The notes: generated from the sequence alone by a model not told the origin. Counted from the stretch's first letter, positions 34,536 to 43,630 are shown. The stretch: DNA of 64,000 nt from Desulfobacteraceae bacterium (GCA_004796375.1 QZLA01000348.1:1-64000); one strand, 5' to 3'. Translations and numbers: made by a program.

Positions 34536-35569
34536 CCACTCCCCCTGTTCCTGTATAACAGGTATCCAAATACCGGCGCACCGGAAAGGGCGGTAATGAT
34601 GCCCACCGGGATTTCAGATGCGATCAGGGTGCGTGCGGCCACATCCGCGGCCAGCATGAAAATGCCTCCCAAAAGGGCGGTCACGGGCAGCATATGTTCA
34701 TGGGAGGGGCCGGCAATGGTTCGTGCCATGTGGGGAATGATCAGACCGATCCAGGAGATCTGGCCGCAGATGGATACGGTCATGGCCACGATCAGGGTGG
34801 AGGTGATGATAAAGATCACCCGGAACGCCTTTGGGTTCGCCCCCAGTGCTTTGGCCTGGACATCGCCTAACGAGAGGATGTTGAGCCGGAAGCGCAGCGC
34901 CATGAAAATACTGACCCCGATCAGGGTGGCGGGCAGGGCAATCCATACCCCGCTCCAGGTGACGCCGGTAAACGATCCCATGATCCAGAATATAATGCTG
35001 GGGAGTTCATCATAGGGGTCTGAAAAGTATTTGATCAGCATGAGCATGGCATTAAAAAAGGACAGGACCACCATGCCGGACAACACCAGCACGATGATCG
35101 GTTTGACCGAGATGATCCTGGAGATACCCACGGACAGGAAAACAGCCAGCAGCCCGAACCCGAAGGAGAGCAGGTGGACCTTTATAAAATCACTGCCCGG
35201 AAGAATCAGGCCCAGGGCCGCTCCAAAGGTGCATCCGGCTGCAACACCCAGAATATCGGGAGATACCAGGGGGTTCCGGAACAGGCCCTGGTATACGGCC
35301 CCGGATACGGACAGGCCCATCCCGACAATCACGGCCATGATGCACCGGGGCAGCCGGATCCAGATAAACCCCATCTGTTTGGCCAGAAGATCGTCCGTAA
35401 TGGGGGTGCCCAACCAGGCGGACCGGAACATCGCAACGGCATCGGTCAGTGAGATGTCAAGCCGGCCCATGGTCAGAGAGACGAGAAAAATGAGCGCCAG
35501 GGACATCATGAGCCCGATGATCAGCCGGGTCGGCAGCAGGTTTTTTGTCGTATAAATGGAAAGAGTCAT
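34526..35569 (-). CDS. FecCD-family ABC permease
   Basis: 347 residues, about ten helices. Family motifs RLPRCIMAVIVGMGLSVSGA, GLFRNPLVSPDILG and GQISWIGLIIPHMAR are intact. One permease gene implies a homodimer. Part of importer 1 (33714-36651). Confidence 0.93.
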   Translation of the reverse strand: MTLSIYTTKNLLPTRLIIGLMMSLALIFLVSLTMGRLDISLTDAVAMFRSAWLGTPITDDLLAKQMGFIWIRLPRCIMAVIVGMGLSVSGAVYQGLFRNPLVSPDILGVAAGCTFGAALGLILPGSDFIKVHLLSFGFGLLAVFLSVGISRIISVKPIIVLVLSGMVVLSFFNAMLMLIKYFSDPYDELPSIIFWIMGSFTGVTWSGVWIALPATLIGVSIFMALRFRLNILSLGDVQAKALGANPKAFRVIFIITSTLIVAMTVSICGQISWIGLIIPHMARTIAGPSHEHMLPVTALLGGIFMLAADVAARTLIASEIPVGIITALSGAPVFGYLLYRNRGSGWL

Positions 35570-35586
35570 GGCATATTTTCCGGTGT

Positions 35587-36651
35587 TTAATCCAGGTTGT
35601 CATGGAGGGTGCCGCCCATCCCGGACATGGACTTGCCGAACAGGGTTTTGTGGAAGCGGTCCGCCATCCGAAGAATGTCGACATCCAAGAATTTCTCAGG
35701 ATAGGCCTTTTGGGCCATCCACAGGACCCCGAGAACGGACAAGGGAGAGGGGAAGTCCCATGGGGACAGGTCTGAGGGACAGCGGAACACCTGTTTGTCC
35801 CGGATCGCGCTGACCCGTTTCAACGCGGGACTGCTCAGGCGTTTTATCGTATTCTTATTCAAGTGCTGGGACAGTACGACCAGATCCGGGTTCCAGGCCA
35901 TGAACTGCTCGGGTGATATATCCTGGAAGTATCCTTCCAGATCATGGGATACGTTCCGGATGCCGGCCCGTTCAAACATCTTGTCCTGCAGCATATTCCG
36001 GGTGGTGGTGGAGAACAGCCCGATGGAGGAGGCAAAGTATCCGGTTCTGCGCTCGTCCGGCCCAATGGCGCCAATGCGCTGATCCACAAATGACAGGATG
36101 TCATCCATGGCATTGAAAGCGGGCCGGGTTCTTTGGGGTTCACCAACCGCACGGGCGATCAGGTTCAGAGCCGATTTAATGGTGCTAAAATCCTCCGGGA
36201 GGATAATCAGTGAAGGGATACCGACCTGTTCCAGCCGCTGACTCAGGGCAATGCCGTCTTTTTGCGCAAATAGAATGACCAGGTCAGGGGCCAGCGCGAT
36301 GACGGTTTCATAGCTGAGTCCCATTCGCTTGTTGCCCACAGCAATGGTATCTGCAATTGGCGGATGGACTGCAAGGTGCAGCCTATCCTGTTTGGAGGAG
36401 GTGTCCACGCCCACCAGTTTATCGCCCAGGCCCAGGGACAATACACACAGGGTGGCCGGTTTAAAGGTGGTGACCAGCCTGTGGACCGGTTTGGATATCG
36501 TTACGGCCCTGCCGGCCATATCTTCCAGGGTGATCGCGGATAGAGCACCTGTAGGGCGCGCCAGGGACAACGCGAGAACCCAGATACATATCAGCGCAAA
36601 GCGATATGGCCCGTTTAAGCCGATTCGGCAGTAGGGATCCTGGTCAGCCAT
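35587..36651 (-). CDS. Periplasmic metal-chelate binding protein (FecB/BtuF fold)
   Basis: 354 residues. A signal peptide (FALICIWVLALSLARPTGAL) follows a ~16-residue hydrophilic leader. TroA-like fold: TLEDMAGRAVTISKPVHRL at the start of domain 1 and LSPWDFPSPLSVLGVLWMA in domain 2. Ligand unknown: iron chelates, cobalamin, or molybdate/tungstate are all possible for this fold. Confidence 0.88.
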   Translation of the reverse strand: MADQDPYCRIGLNGPYRFALICIWVLALSLARPTGALSAITLEDMAGRAVTISKPVHRLVTTFKPATLCVLSLGLGDKLVGVDTSSKQDRLHLAVHPPIADTIAVGNKRMGLSYETVIALAPDLVILFAQKDGIALSQRLEQVGIPSLIILPEDFSTIKSALNLIARAVGEPQRTRPAFNAMDDILSFVDQRIGAIGPDERRTGYFASSIGLFSTTTRNMLQDKMFERAGIRNVSHDLEGYFQDISPEQFMAWNPDLVVLSQHLNKNTIKRLSSPALKRVSAIRDKQVFRCPSDLSPWDFPSPLSVLGVLWMAQKAYPEKFLDVDILRMADRFHKTLFGKSMSGMGGTLHDNLD

Positions 36652-36699
36652 AACATCTCTTTCTTTTTATAGGTTTCGGGGTGGGGCAGGTAAAGGCCA

Positions 36700-37422
36700 T
36701 CAGGTGATCTCAAAGGTGACGGTGACATTGAATGTCAGCGGTGTTTTTTTAAACAGGTGGCTTGGGGGGCCGGGGAACGGTGACGCTTCCTTAATCGCCT
36801 CTACCGCCGCCCGGTTCAGATGGCGGTGACGGGATTTTCTGGCAATATTCACGGCCAGAACCTCCCCTTTGCGGTCAATGGTGAATGTGATTTTCACCCG
36901 CCCTTCAATATGTCTGGATTTAGCGATCTGGGGGTACTTCTTGAATTGCTCGATCCTGAGCTGAACCATGTCAAAGTATTCCTTAGGGGTTGAATAGGCA
37001 TACTCCGGTTCATCTACCACCATCTTGGGAACGGGCACGTTCAGCACCGGAATCTGCAGTCCTGCCGTGCTCAGGCCTGCAGGTACCTCAGGGGCTGAAA
37101 TGGCTTCGGTCAGGTGTTCAGGGATGTCAGGTGCCAGGGGTTTTATATTGATTTTAGGTGCCCTGAACGGCTTGACGCGAACCTGCCGGACCGGGTGGAT
37201 TTCAGGCGCCTGCTGTCTGGGCCGGGGTTTGGGGATGGCCCGGATTCTGGGTTGAACCGTCTCATGCATGGTCAGTTCGATATAGGAGATCGGACCCTTT
37301 TCCAGCATGTCGGTCAGGTGAAGGAACAGGATGAGGTGGGCCCCCAGTGATAGGAGGATCAGCACCTGGAGAAGACGGTTGGATGATGGGGGGGCAATCG
37401 GGGGTGGCATGGCAATTTCCAT
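36700..37422 (-). CDS. tonB: TonB-like energy transducer
   Basis: 240 residues from the ATG at 37422 (a TTG two codons earlier would overlap exbD). One N-terminal helix (LQVLILLSLGAHLILFLHL), a Pro/Lys/Arg-rich periplasmic stretch (AIPKPRPRQQAP) and the C-terminal TonB domain (KKYPQIAKSRHIEGRVKITF, DRKGEVLAVNI). Couples proton motive force to TonB receptors such as the one at 43823. Confidence 0.9.
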   Translation of the reverse strand: MEIAMPPPIAPPSSNRLLQVLILLSLGAHLILFLHLTDMLEKGPISYIELTMHETVQPRIRAIPKPRPRQQAPEIHPVRQVRVKPFRAPKINIKPLAPDIPEHLTEAISAPEVPAGLSTAGLQIPVLNVPVPKMVVDEPEYAYSTPKEYFDMVQLRIEQFKKYPQIAKSRHIEGRVKITFTIDRKGEVLAVNIARKSRHRHLNRAAVEAIKEASPFPGPPSHLFKKTPLTFNVTVTFEIT

Positions 37423-37424
37423 GA

Positions 37425-37832
37425 TCAAAGCCCCTTTTCAGTGGCCAGGCAAAGGCGCCCCGCACCCGCGGCTTTGGCAATATCCATCACCTTGACCGCC
37501 TTGTTCAAGACGATGGTTTTATCCGCCTTGACCACCACCAGCCTGTCCTGCTGCCCTGCGATCATGGTTTTAAGCGCTGAATACAACTGATCCACAGGGA
37601 TTTTTTGGTTCTGCAGGAACACCGCTCCATGCCGGTTCAGGGAAACGGTAATTTCCTGCCGGGTCTGGGGGGCCGCAGCCCTGGCATTTGGGAGTTTGAT
37701 CTTGATTCCCTCCTCGACCAAAAAGTTGGTGGTGAGCAAAAAGTAGATCAAAAGCAGGAATACAATGTCGATCAGGGAGGTCAGCGGCGCCTGAATCGGG
37801 TAGGGAGAGCGCTTGTTTTTGTAGATGGTCAT
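37425..37832 (-). CDS. exbD: Biopolymer transport protein ExbD
   Basis: 135 residues. One membrane helix carrying the essential Asp (LTSLIDIVFLLLIYFLLTT) and the periplasmic domain with LVVVKADKTI. Partner of ExbB in the TonB motor; 6 bp after exbB. Confidence 0.93.
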   Translation of the reverse strand: MTIYKNKRSPYPIQAPLTSLIDIVFLLLIYFLLTTNFLVEEGIKIKLPNARAAAPQTRQEITVSLNRHGAVFLQNQKIPVDQLYSALKTMIAGQQDRLVVVKADKTIVLNKAVKVMDIAKAAGAGRLCLATEKGL

Positions 37833-37838
37833 TTTGCT

Positions 37839-38444
37839 TTACCTTCCGGCGGCCGCCTTGAGGAAGGTGACCGCCCCATCCTGGAGCCGGGCCTCATATT
37901 TGTCCACCCGGGAAAGCAGGTAGGAGTGCGCAACCATGGTGGGCAGCGCCACGGCAAGACCCAGGGCGGTGGTGAGCATGGCCTCCCAGATACCTCCTGC
38001 CAGGACCGCAGCGTTGACCTTGCCGCCCATCTCCTGGATCACCATGAATGCCTTGATCATCCCGATAATGGTCCCCAAGAGTCCTAAAAGCGGTGCTATA
38101 TTACCGATGGTGGCCAAGGTCTGCAGATAGTTGGACAGGCTCCTGACCTCCGTATCCGTGGCATTGGCAATGACCGTATCCAGAACCTCTTGGTCGAGGT
38201 CCTTGGCGCTGATGGCCTGGACCAACACCCGGCCCATGGGCGAATTGCTTTGTTGTGAAATCTCAAGGGCTTTTTGCTTTTCATCCCTTGAAATCAGATC
38301 AGCCACCCGTTCAGCCAGGCCTTTGCCCCGGCTTCTCATCATGGCATACCGGATCATGCGCTCCAGAAATATCGCCAGCACAATGACCGAGCAGAATAAA
38401 ATGGGAATAACCAGTACACCGCCTTTGCCTAAAAATGCCAACAT
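37839..38444 (-). CDS. exbB: Biopolymer transport protein ExbB (TolQ/MotA family)
   Basis: 201 residues, three helices. Motifs LATIGNIAPLLGLLGTIIGM and AGGIWEAMLTTALGLAVALP are typical of ExbB/TolQ. GGGAGG-like CAGGGAGGA precedes the ATG. Forms the proton channel of the TonB system. Confidence 0.93.
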   Translation of the reverse strand: MLAFLGKGGVLVIPILFCSVIVLAIFLERMIRYAMMRSRGKGLAERVADLISRDEKQKALEISQQSNSPMGRVLVQAISAKDLDQEVLDTVIANATDTEVRSLSNYLQTLATIGNIAPLLGLLGTIIGMIKAFMVIQEMGGKVNAAVLAGGIWEAMLTTALGLAVALPTMVAHSYLLSRVDKYEARLQDGAVTFLKAAAGR

Positions 38445-38493
38445 ATCGTCCTCCCTGTCTGTACAATCCTATGGGTTTAATGGGTAACACGGG

Positions 38494-40206
38494 TTAAATG
38501 TGATCGGTGATATCGGGGATACCATCAAAGTCCAGGTCCTTTTTCCTTAGAACCATAGATTCTGTTTTATCATAGGTTTCCCAAAGATCCGGTTTCTGAT
38601 CCAGATTGGTGTCCTCTTCTATGGTTGTAAGAATTCCGTCGTGATAATAGTACCAGGTATCCACCTGATGGTCCTGGTTCCGATCATGTTCTGCCCGAAG
38701 CGGCCGTTCCTTGTGATCAAACAGCCAGGTGATGTTTAAAAAATCAGATCCGCCCTCCTTTTCCATGCTTTTTTCAAGGCGGCCGTCCCGGGTATAAAAT
38801 TCTTTGATATCAATGTTTCGATCGGAATCCTCATCCAACTCTTTGCATATCAGGGCATCTTTTTTATAGAAACACCGCAGGTCACACACCTGGTCCCGGT
38901 CAAAATCCTGTTCAATGATCATGGACCACTCCTTATGATCCAGGATTTGGGTGGTCTCAAAAAAGCCGTCAAAATCCTGGTCCTGAATCACCCGGATCCG
39001 TTTGCCATTTTTATAAAAGGCTTTACAGTCCATCTGCTTGTCCTGGTTTTGATCCTTTTCAATCCGCGTGAGACGGTTATGATCATAGAACTGACAGATA
39101 TCCGGCACACCGTTGAAGTCGGTGTCGATCTCGCTGTGGGTTTTCTCCTCCCTGGCATTGAAAAAGATGGTGATATCCTGTTTGTTATCGCTGTTTTTAT
39201 CAATGGTTTGATGGTGGAGCTTTCCGTTTTGGTATACGGACAGGGTTTCAAAAAATCCGTCATGGTCTGAATCAAATTCCGATTTAACCGGTATATTGTT
39301 TTTAAAGTGACGTCTTTGATCCACCTGCCCGTCAAATGCAGAATCCTCTTCGATCAGGGACAGCATGCCCTTGGGGTCAAACGTCAGAAACTGGTCAACC
39401 CGCCCGTCAAAATTGGTATCCTTGTGTTGCGTGGCCGGCGTATTCTTGAAAAAAGCGGTCTGGTCATCCACCTGTCCATCACAGTTTGTGTCCCGTTCCA
39501 ACCGTTGGATGTCACCGTAGCGGTAATGACTGAACACAGTGAATGGCTGGGCATCGCAGGGGGTATGCCGGATGGTTTCGGGGTATCCGTTTGCATCATA
39601 GTCTATGATTTTTTCTATGATGCCGTCTTCATTGTCGTCGGTTTTCTGTAGTGTCGGCAGGTTGTTGGAAAAGGACTGCCAAACATTGACCGTCCCGTTG
39701 GCATTGGTATCACGGGTCAGGGACCTTAAATACCCCTGATCGTAATGGTAGATCATGTCAAATTGACCGTCCCGGGTGGTATCCTTTTTCAGGCACTTGA
39801 GGCGCTGCTCATCGTCAAAAAGGGCTTCCTGGATGATGCGGCCTTCAATGTCCAGTTTGGTCTGCCGGGTACGTTTCTCATTGTCAAGATAGTCGATGCG
39901 GTCCACCCGGGCATCCCCGTCAGCATCTGTTTCGATACGGGCCAGTTGCCCATCGGTGTAGAACCGCCAGGTGTCAAAGGTGCCGTCAAAATCGGTATCG
40001 ATGTCAACTCTTCTGATCTGACGGTTGGGGTCATAAATAAAAATCTGGTCGATGAGGGTGTCTTGGTTCATGTCTTTTTCGATGCGGTGATCCGCAGCCC
40101 TTGCAGGGACTGGCAGGCAGAAGGCAAGAATCATCAACCCAACGAAAAACCGGCCGGCGGCACTGATCAAAACGGGGGGCGCTGGAAAAAATGGATGGAT
40201 AGACAT
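38494..40206 (-). CDS. Exported repeat protein with D-x-D-x-D-G calcium-loop motifs
   Basis: 570 residues from the ATG at 40206. After a signal peptide (FFVGLMILAFCLPVPARAAD) almost the whole protein is about 20 degenerate repeats of ~24-27 residues, each with an acidic loop such as DTDFDGTFD, DADGDARVD, DTNFDGRVD, DQDFDGFFE or DLDFDGIPD followed by an aromatic strand (WRFYTDGQL, CQFYDHNRL, WYYYHDGIL). The loop resembles EF-hand/dockerin calcium sites and thrombospondin type 3 repeats. It heads the exbB-exbD-tonB-importer operon. A role as a periplasmic or surface metal-binding partner is inferred; no homologous function is known to me. Confidence 0.75.
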   Translation of the reverse strand: MSIHPFFPAPPVLISAAGRFFVGLMILAFCLPVPARAADHRIEKDMNQDTLIDQIFIYDPNRQIRRVDIDTDFDGTFDTWRFYTDGQLARIETDADGDARVDRIDYLDNEKRTRQTKLDIEGRIIQEALFDDEQRLKCLKKDTTRDGQFDMIYHYDQGYLRSLTRDTNANGTVNVWQSFSNNLPTLQKTDDNEDGIIEKIIDYDANGYPETIRHTPCDAQPFTVFSHYRYGDIQRLERDTNCDGQVDDQTAFFKNTPATQHKDTNFDGRVDQFLTFDPKGMLSLIEEDSAFDGQVDQRRHFKNNIPVKSEFDSDHDGFFETLSVYQNGKLHHQTIDKNSDNKQDITIFFNAREEKTHSEIDTDFNGVPDICQFYDHNRLTRIEKDQNQDKQMDCKAFYKNGKRIRVIQDQDFDGFFETTQILDHKEWSMIIEQDFDRDQVCDLRCFYKKDALICKELDEDSDRNIDIKEFYTRDGRLEKSMEKEGGSDFLNITWLFDHKERPLRAEHDRNQDHQVDTWYYYHDGILTTIEEDTNLDQKPDLWETYDKTESMVLRKKDLDFDGIPDITDHI

Positions 40207-40499
40207 GGCAGACAATCACCTGTTGATATGGGTTCACCAAAACGAATTTCTAAATCCAATGTGTATGATTTTTAGTTGCTATTGTCAAGCAAAGTGATCA
40301 ATAGTGATTTTTTATAACCAATAATAACCAATAATGACTTGATTGTTTGATTGGCAAATCCTCCAACACATTGTTTTGAATGGTCGGGATGAAAACAGTC
40401 GGAAAAAACTTTAAAAAAGATGAACCTTTTGACCGGTTGGCGTGACCTACTGGATAAGCGCACAGAATAAATCAACCATTTATCAAAAGGAGAAACGTT
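40207..40499. promoter_or_regulatory. Divergent control region with 10-bp direct repeat
   Basis: On the minus strand TTGACA (40288-40283), a 17-base spacer and TACACA (40265-40260) form a candidate promoter for the metal operon. Upstream of it the decamer TAACCAATAA occurs twice in tandem (40315-40324, 40325-40334). A convincing Fur box was not found. The plus-strand promoter for the gene at 40500 is not clear. Confidence 0.45.
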
Positions 40500-40835
40500 A
40501 TGAGGTTCACAAAAAAAACATTTGCATTTATGGCTGCCGTCAGTGTCATTTCTGTTATCACCGTTACATTTGCCGGGCAGGCTCTTGCGGCTCAAAAGTT
40601 TTCCCGAAATATGCAGACCGTCGTGCAGCCCACGGGTTCACAGGTGTCTGCCACACCCATACCCCTTCCGGGTCCCACCACACCGGCTGCACCGCATCAG
40701 ATCCGGTCGCACCGGTTGCATCAGGTATCTACCATGCCCGTTCCCCTTCCAGGACCGAAACAGAATGCAGGTGCCGGATTTTCTGGAAACCGCCCCTTTG
40801 AAAAGGTGGGCGCCACGCCGATCAGTATTCCCTAA
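40500..40835 (+). CDS. Small exported Pro-rich protein with three internal repeats
   Basis: 111 residues. Signal peptide (FAFMAAVSVISVITVTFAGQ, cleavage near ALAA). The mature part repeats QVSATPIPLPGPTTP, QVSTMPVPLPGPKQN and KVGATPISIP, about 40-45 residues apart. AAAGGAGAAACGTT precedes the ATG and a good terminator follows, so it is a monocistronic, probably well-expressed gene. No family recognised. Confidence 0.65.
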   Translation: MRFTKKTFAFMAAVSVISVITVTFAGQALAAQKFSRNMQTVVQPTGSQVSATPIPLPGPTTPAAPHQIRSHRLHQVSTMPVPLPGPKQNAGAGFSGNRPFEKVGATPISIP

Positions 40836-40879
40836 CCGGGGAGATGGATCTATTGAAAATGAACCCAGCGATTGCGGCT

Positions 40880-40909
40880 CCCTGGAGTGATTACCTCCAG
40901 GGGGCTTTT
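40880..40909 (+). terminator. Intrinsic terminator of the small exported protein gene
   Basis: CCCTGGAG (40880-40887) and CTCCAGGG (40895-40902) form a perfect 8-bp stem with a 7-base loop, followed by GGC and TTTT. It overlaps the stop codon of the convergent cytochrome gene. Confidence 0.7.
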
Positions 40910-42837
40910 CTTGTGAAAAACATGGCAACAAGGGCCAGGGTCATCAAGGCAATGCCGGGATTAATACCGGATAGATAGACAAGAACCACGGGATGCACGA
41001 CCCCTAGAACCTTTCCCAACTGCTTGTTAACCCACTGGAACGACCGGGAAAACCCCATAAAGTCCGCCATCGTCATGAAGCGGGGCCGGCCCTGGTCGCC
41101 AAAATAATCCGTCACCACCAAACCGTTGAACATGTGGGCATCAGTTGAGTGACAGTCGGAGCATCCGCTGGCGCCTAAGGCCTTTTCTTTGGGGGCAACA
41201 TTGTGGCTGATACTGAAATAGGGCAGTCGGGTCACCCAGGAGGTATCGACCCGATGCTTGAGTGAACCATTATCATCCAGTGTAAACAGGGTGCCGGCGT
41301 TGTGATAACAGGGTGCGGGCTGATCAAAACGGGGATTGCGGCTCAGTTGCGCCTTCAAGGTGTTGAGCATGAGGTGGATATCTGGGCCTTGGTGAAAATC
41401 CCATTCATGGTCCCGCAGGCTCAGTCGGTCGCGGCACCGGGTAAAGGCCTCTTTGACTTCAGACAGGAACAGAGGAACATATCGACCACGGGTGTCCTGA
41501 TTGGTGAAAAGGCAGGCATACATGGGGTTGACCGGTGTGATTCTCTGTTTCCCGTCTGCATCCTTTTTCCGTCTGACATAGGCCGGCTTCCAGGGTTGGT
41601 AACTGCCGAACCGTTTGGCATTGATCTGGCCGTGTTTGCCAAAACTCCCCGTATTCAGGTACATGGCACCGATGGCACTCCGGTTCAGCTCAGGGATATG
41701 GCAGGCTTCACAGGAGAGTTTGTCCAGGTGGTCCCGCCGGATGACCCGGTGCTGCATGCGGGCGGCGCCCTTGTAACCGGTTTCATGACAGTCCCTGCAG
41801 GACCGCATGGAGTGGTCCAGGTCATCCCTGACCCGGTTGGCCATGGCGTTGCCTTTAGTAAAATTGTGGTCGATATTGCCCTCGTGGCAGTCAATGCAGG
41901 TGAGTCCGGCCAGGTGATGTACATCCGGATTGAGCGGATCACCCCAGGAGGTCCCCCGTTTGCTCATATCTATGGTGGCGTGGCATATCAGGCAGTTGTC
42001 CGCGGTCGGTTTGGGCACCATATCCGGGAGGATAAACGTACCGTCCTGGTTAAAGCATCTCAGGTTGTAGGTGACCCTGGGGGTGTCTCCGTTGATGACA
42101 CGACCGCTGACCTGGCCGATACCGGCGGCGGCTGTACCGGCCCATTTGAAATTCAGGGCCTTGATCTGTTTGATCCGGGTCTGGAGCTGGTAGCGGCGGG
42201 AGTGGCAGATCAGGCAGTCCGCCTCGATCACACCGGTCTTGTCCCACTGGCTTTGGTAATAATCGCCGTCCAGGGTCAGGGCCAGCCCGGGATTTTTTGC
42301 CAGGTGCCGGTCATACCTCAACCCGTTCCGGTCAAATTCCAGCATGCCTCCGCCGGGGTGGCAGGCTGCGCAGCCTGGCTTCTGGAATCCTTTAAATGCC
42401 TTGGGCACTCTTGCAACAAAATCAAAGGCGGTCAGGTCAATGGCCTCGGGGCAGTGGTTCTGCTTTTTTGCCAGCTGGAAAAAGCCCACCGGTGTGAGAT
42501 TCCCGGTTAAACCATGTGACAACAGCCAGGGGGTGTCCGTATCTTTAAACCGGTCATCGCCAGCCCCGGACCATCCCATATCAAAGTGGTATCCCCGGGT
42601 GATCCGATCATAATCATGACAGGTGCCACAGGTCTGGCGGGTTGAAAACGGCTGGTGCGCATTTTCTCCGGTTATGGGATTGATGATCATTCCCTGATCA
42701 GTCCTGAGAAAGAAGGGCGGGCAGAGGTCAGCCCGGCAGTCGCAGGTGAGAAGAACTCCCATGAACAGGCAAAAAAACCAGAAAAGCTGGCAGGCCTTTG
42801 AGGGCTGGCAGTCGGGTTTAAAGCATGGCATCATCAT
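40891..42837 (-). CDS. Membrane-anchored octaheme cytochrome c
   Basis: 648 residues from the ATG at 42837 (ATGs at 42834 and 42831 are equally possible). Signal segment (LFWFFCLFMGVLLTC), then eight CxxCH haem sites: CGTCH, CAACH, CLICH twice, CIDCH, CRDCH, CEACH and CSDCH. A single C-terminal membrane helix (GIALMTLALVAMFFTRK) anchors it with haems outside. I cannot assign it to a known octaheme enzyme (tetrathionate, nitrite or hydroxylamine type); spacing and the long segment before the last haem suggest its own family. Follows the exported deaminase gene by 15 bp. Confidence 0.85.
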   Translation of the reverse strand: MMMPCFKPDCQPSKACQLFWFFCLFMGVLLTCDCRADLCPPFFLRTDQGMIINPITGENAHQPFSTRQTCGTCHDYDRITRGYHFDMGWSGAGDDRFKDTDTPWLLSHGLTGNLTPVGFFQLAKKQNHCPEAIDLTAFDFVARVPKAFKGFQKPGCAACHPGGGMLEFDRNGLRYDRHLAKNPGLALTLDGDYYQSQWDKTGVIEADCLICHSRRYQLQTRIKQIKALNFKWAGTAAAGIGQVSGRVINGDTPRVTYNLRCFNQDGTFILPDMVPKPTADNCLICHATIDMSKRGTSWGDPLNPDVHHLAGLTCIDCHEGNIDHNFTKGNAMANRVRDDLDHSMRSCRDCHETGYKGAARMQHRVIRRDHLDKLSCEACHIPELNRSAIGAMYLNTGSFGKHGQINAKRFGSYQPWKPAYVRRKKDADGKQRITPVNPMYACLFTNQDTRGRYVPLFLSEVKEAFTRCRDRLSLRDHEWDFHQGPDIHLMLNTLKAQLSRNPRFDQPAPCYHNAGTLFTLDDNGSLKHRVDTSWVTRLPYFSISHNVAPKEKALGASGCSDCHSTDAHMFNGLVVTDYFGDQGRPRFMTMADFMGFSRSFQWVNKQLGKVLGVVHPVVLVYLSGINPGIALMTLALVAMFFTRKAPWR

Positions 42838-42858
42838 AAACAAAGGTGGTGTCCCGAA

Positions 42859-43554
42859 TCAGGGCTTGATTTTATTTTTTTGGTTTTTCCGGTTCCGGGC
42901 AAAACTTCGGTTGGAATAGTTAAACAGGTCCATGGCCAGCTGTTCGATGTCAGGCGAGCATTTGGCTTTCCTGTATTCCCGGTCTGCGGCAAACGCCTGC
43001 CAGAACGGGGGCAGTTGATCCATGCGGGATACCATTCCGCCGTCAGGGTCTTCGGCAACATAAATCATGGTTTTGATTCCCGAGTTGATGATCCGTGTCA
43101 GGCACATGGGGCATGGCTCCATGGAGCTGACAAGGACGAGGTCCCTGCACTCTCTTGGATTGGTGGTTTTGTCACGGGTTTTTTGGGCCCGGTCTTCATA
43201 CCGGTTCAATAGATCCATCTCCCCGTGAAGGTCACTCCGGAAGTGGGGGGCGTGCTGCCGGTTTCGGCCGGTTTCGATCACCTGGCCGGTCCTGGAGTTC
43301 ACCAGGCAGGCACCGATACCCCCGGATCCGGCCTTGAGCGAGGTCAGTGCCTGGTTAATCACGATCAGGCCGTAGACATCATCCGGGAAATCCGGATGGG
43401 CACTGGCTGATTGGATTCGCTGCTCCAGGACAGCCAGTTTTGAAAGATCCGCATGGGTGGCTGCGTCCCCAACCAGGAAAAAAAAGACGACCACCATGCA
43501 AAGGAACCGGGTCAAAGGGTTTGCAGCAGCGGTCCTGAGATTAATCGTTTTCAT
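42859..43554 (-). CDS. Exported zinc-dependent deaminase (CMP/dCMP/guanine deaminase fold)
   Basis: 231 residues from the ATG at 43554. A Sec signal peptide (RFLCMVVVFFFLVGDAATHA) precedes a complete deaminase core: HGEMDLL supplies the zinc-binding His and catalytic Glu, and SSMEPCPMCLTRI supplies the Cys pair. Deaminases of this fold are normally cytosolic; export is unusual. Substrate unknown (guanine, cytidine-like or pterin bases). Forms a two-gene unit with the octaheme cytochrome. Confidence 0.8.
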   Translation of the reverse strand: MKTINLRTAAANPLTRFLCMVVVFFFLVGDAATHADLSKLAVLEQRIQSASAHPDFPDDVYGLIVINQALTSLKAGSGGIGACLVNSRTGQVIETGRNRQHAPHFRSDLHGEMDLLNRYEDRAQKTRDKTTNPRECRDLVLVSSMEPCPMCLTRIINSGIKTMIYVAEDPDGGMVSRMDQLPPFWQAFAADREYRKAKCSPDIEQLAMDLFNYSNRSFARNRKNQKNKIKP

Positions 43555-43630
43555 GATCAATGACGGTGCGGTTGCACACGGGCTCTCCTTTGGAAAGTGA
43601 GTTGTTACGACCTGCGACTTGATGAAGAGG

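Noticed and set aside
40216-40499. Fur box in front of the metal operon
   Set aside because: AT-rich stretches resemble GATAAT units but no 19-bp match good enough to support the call was found.
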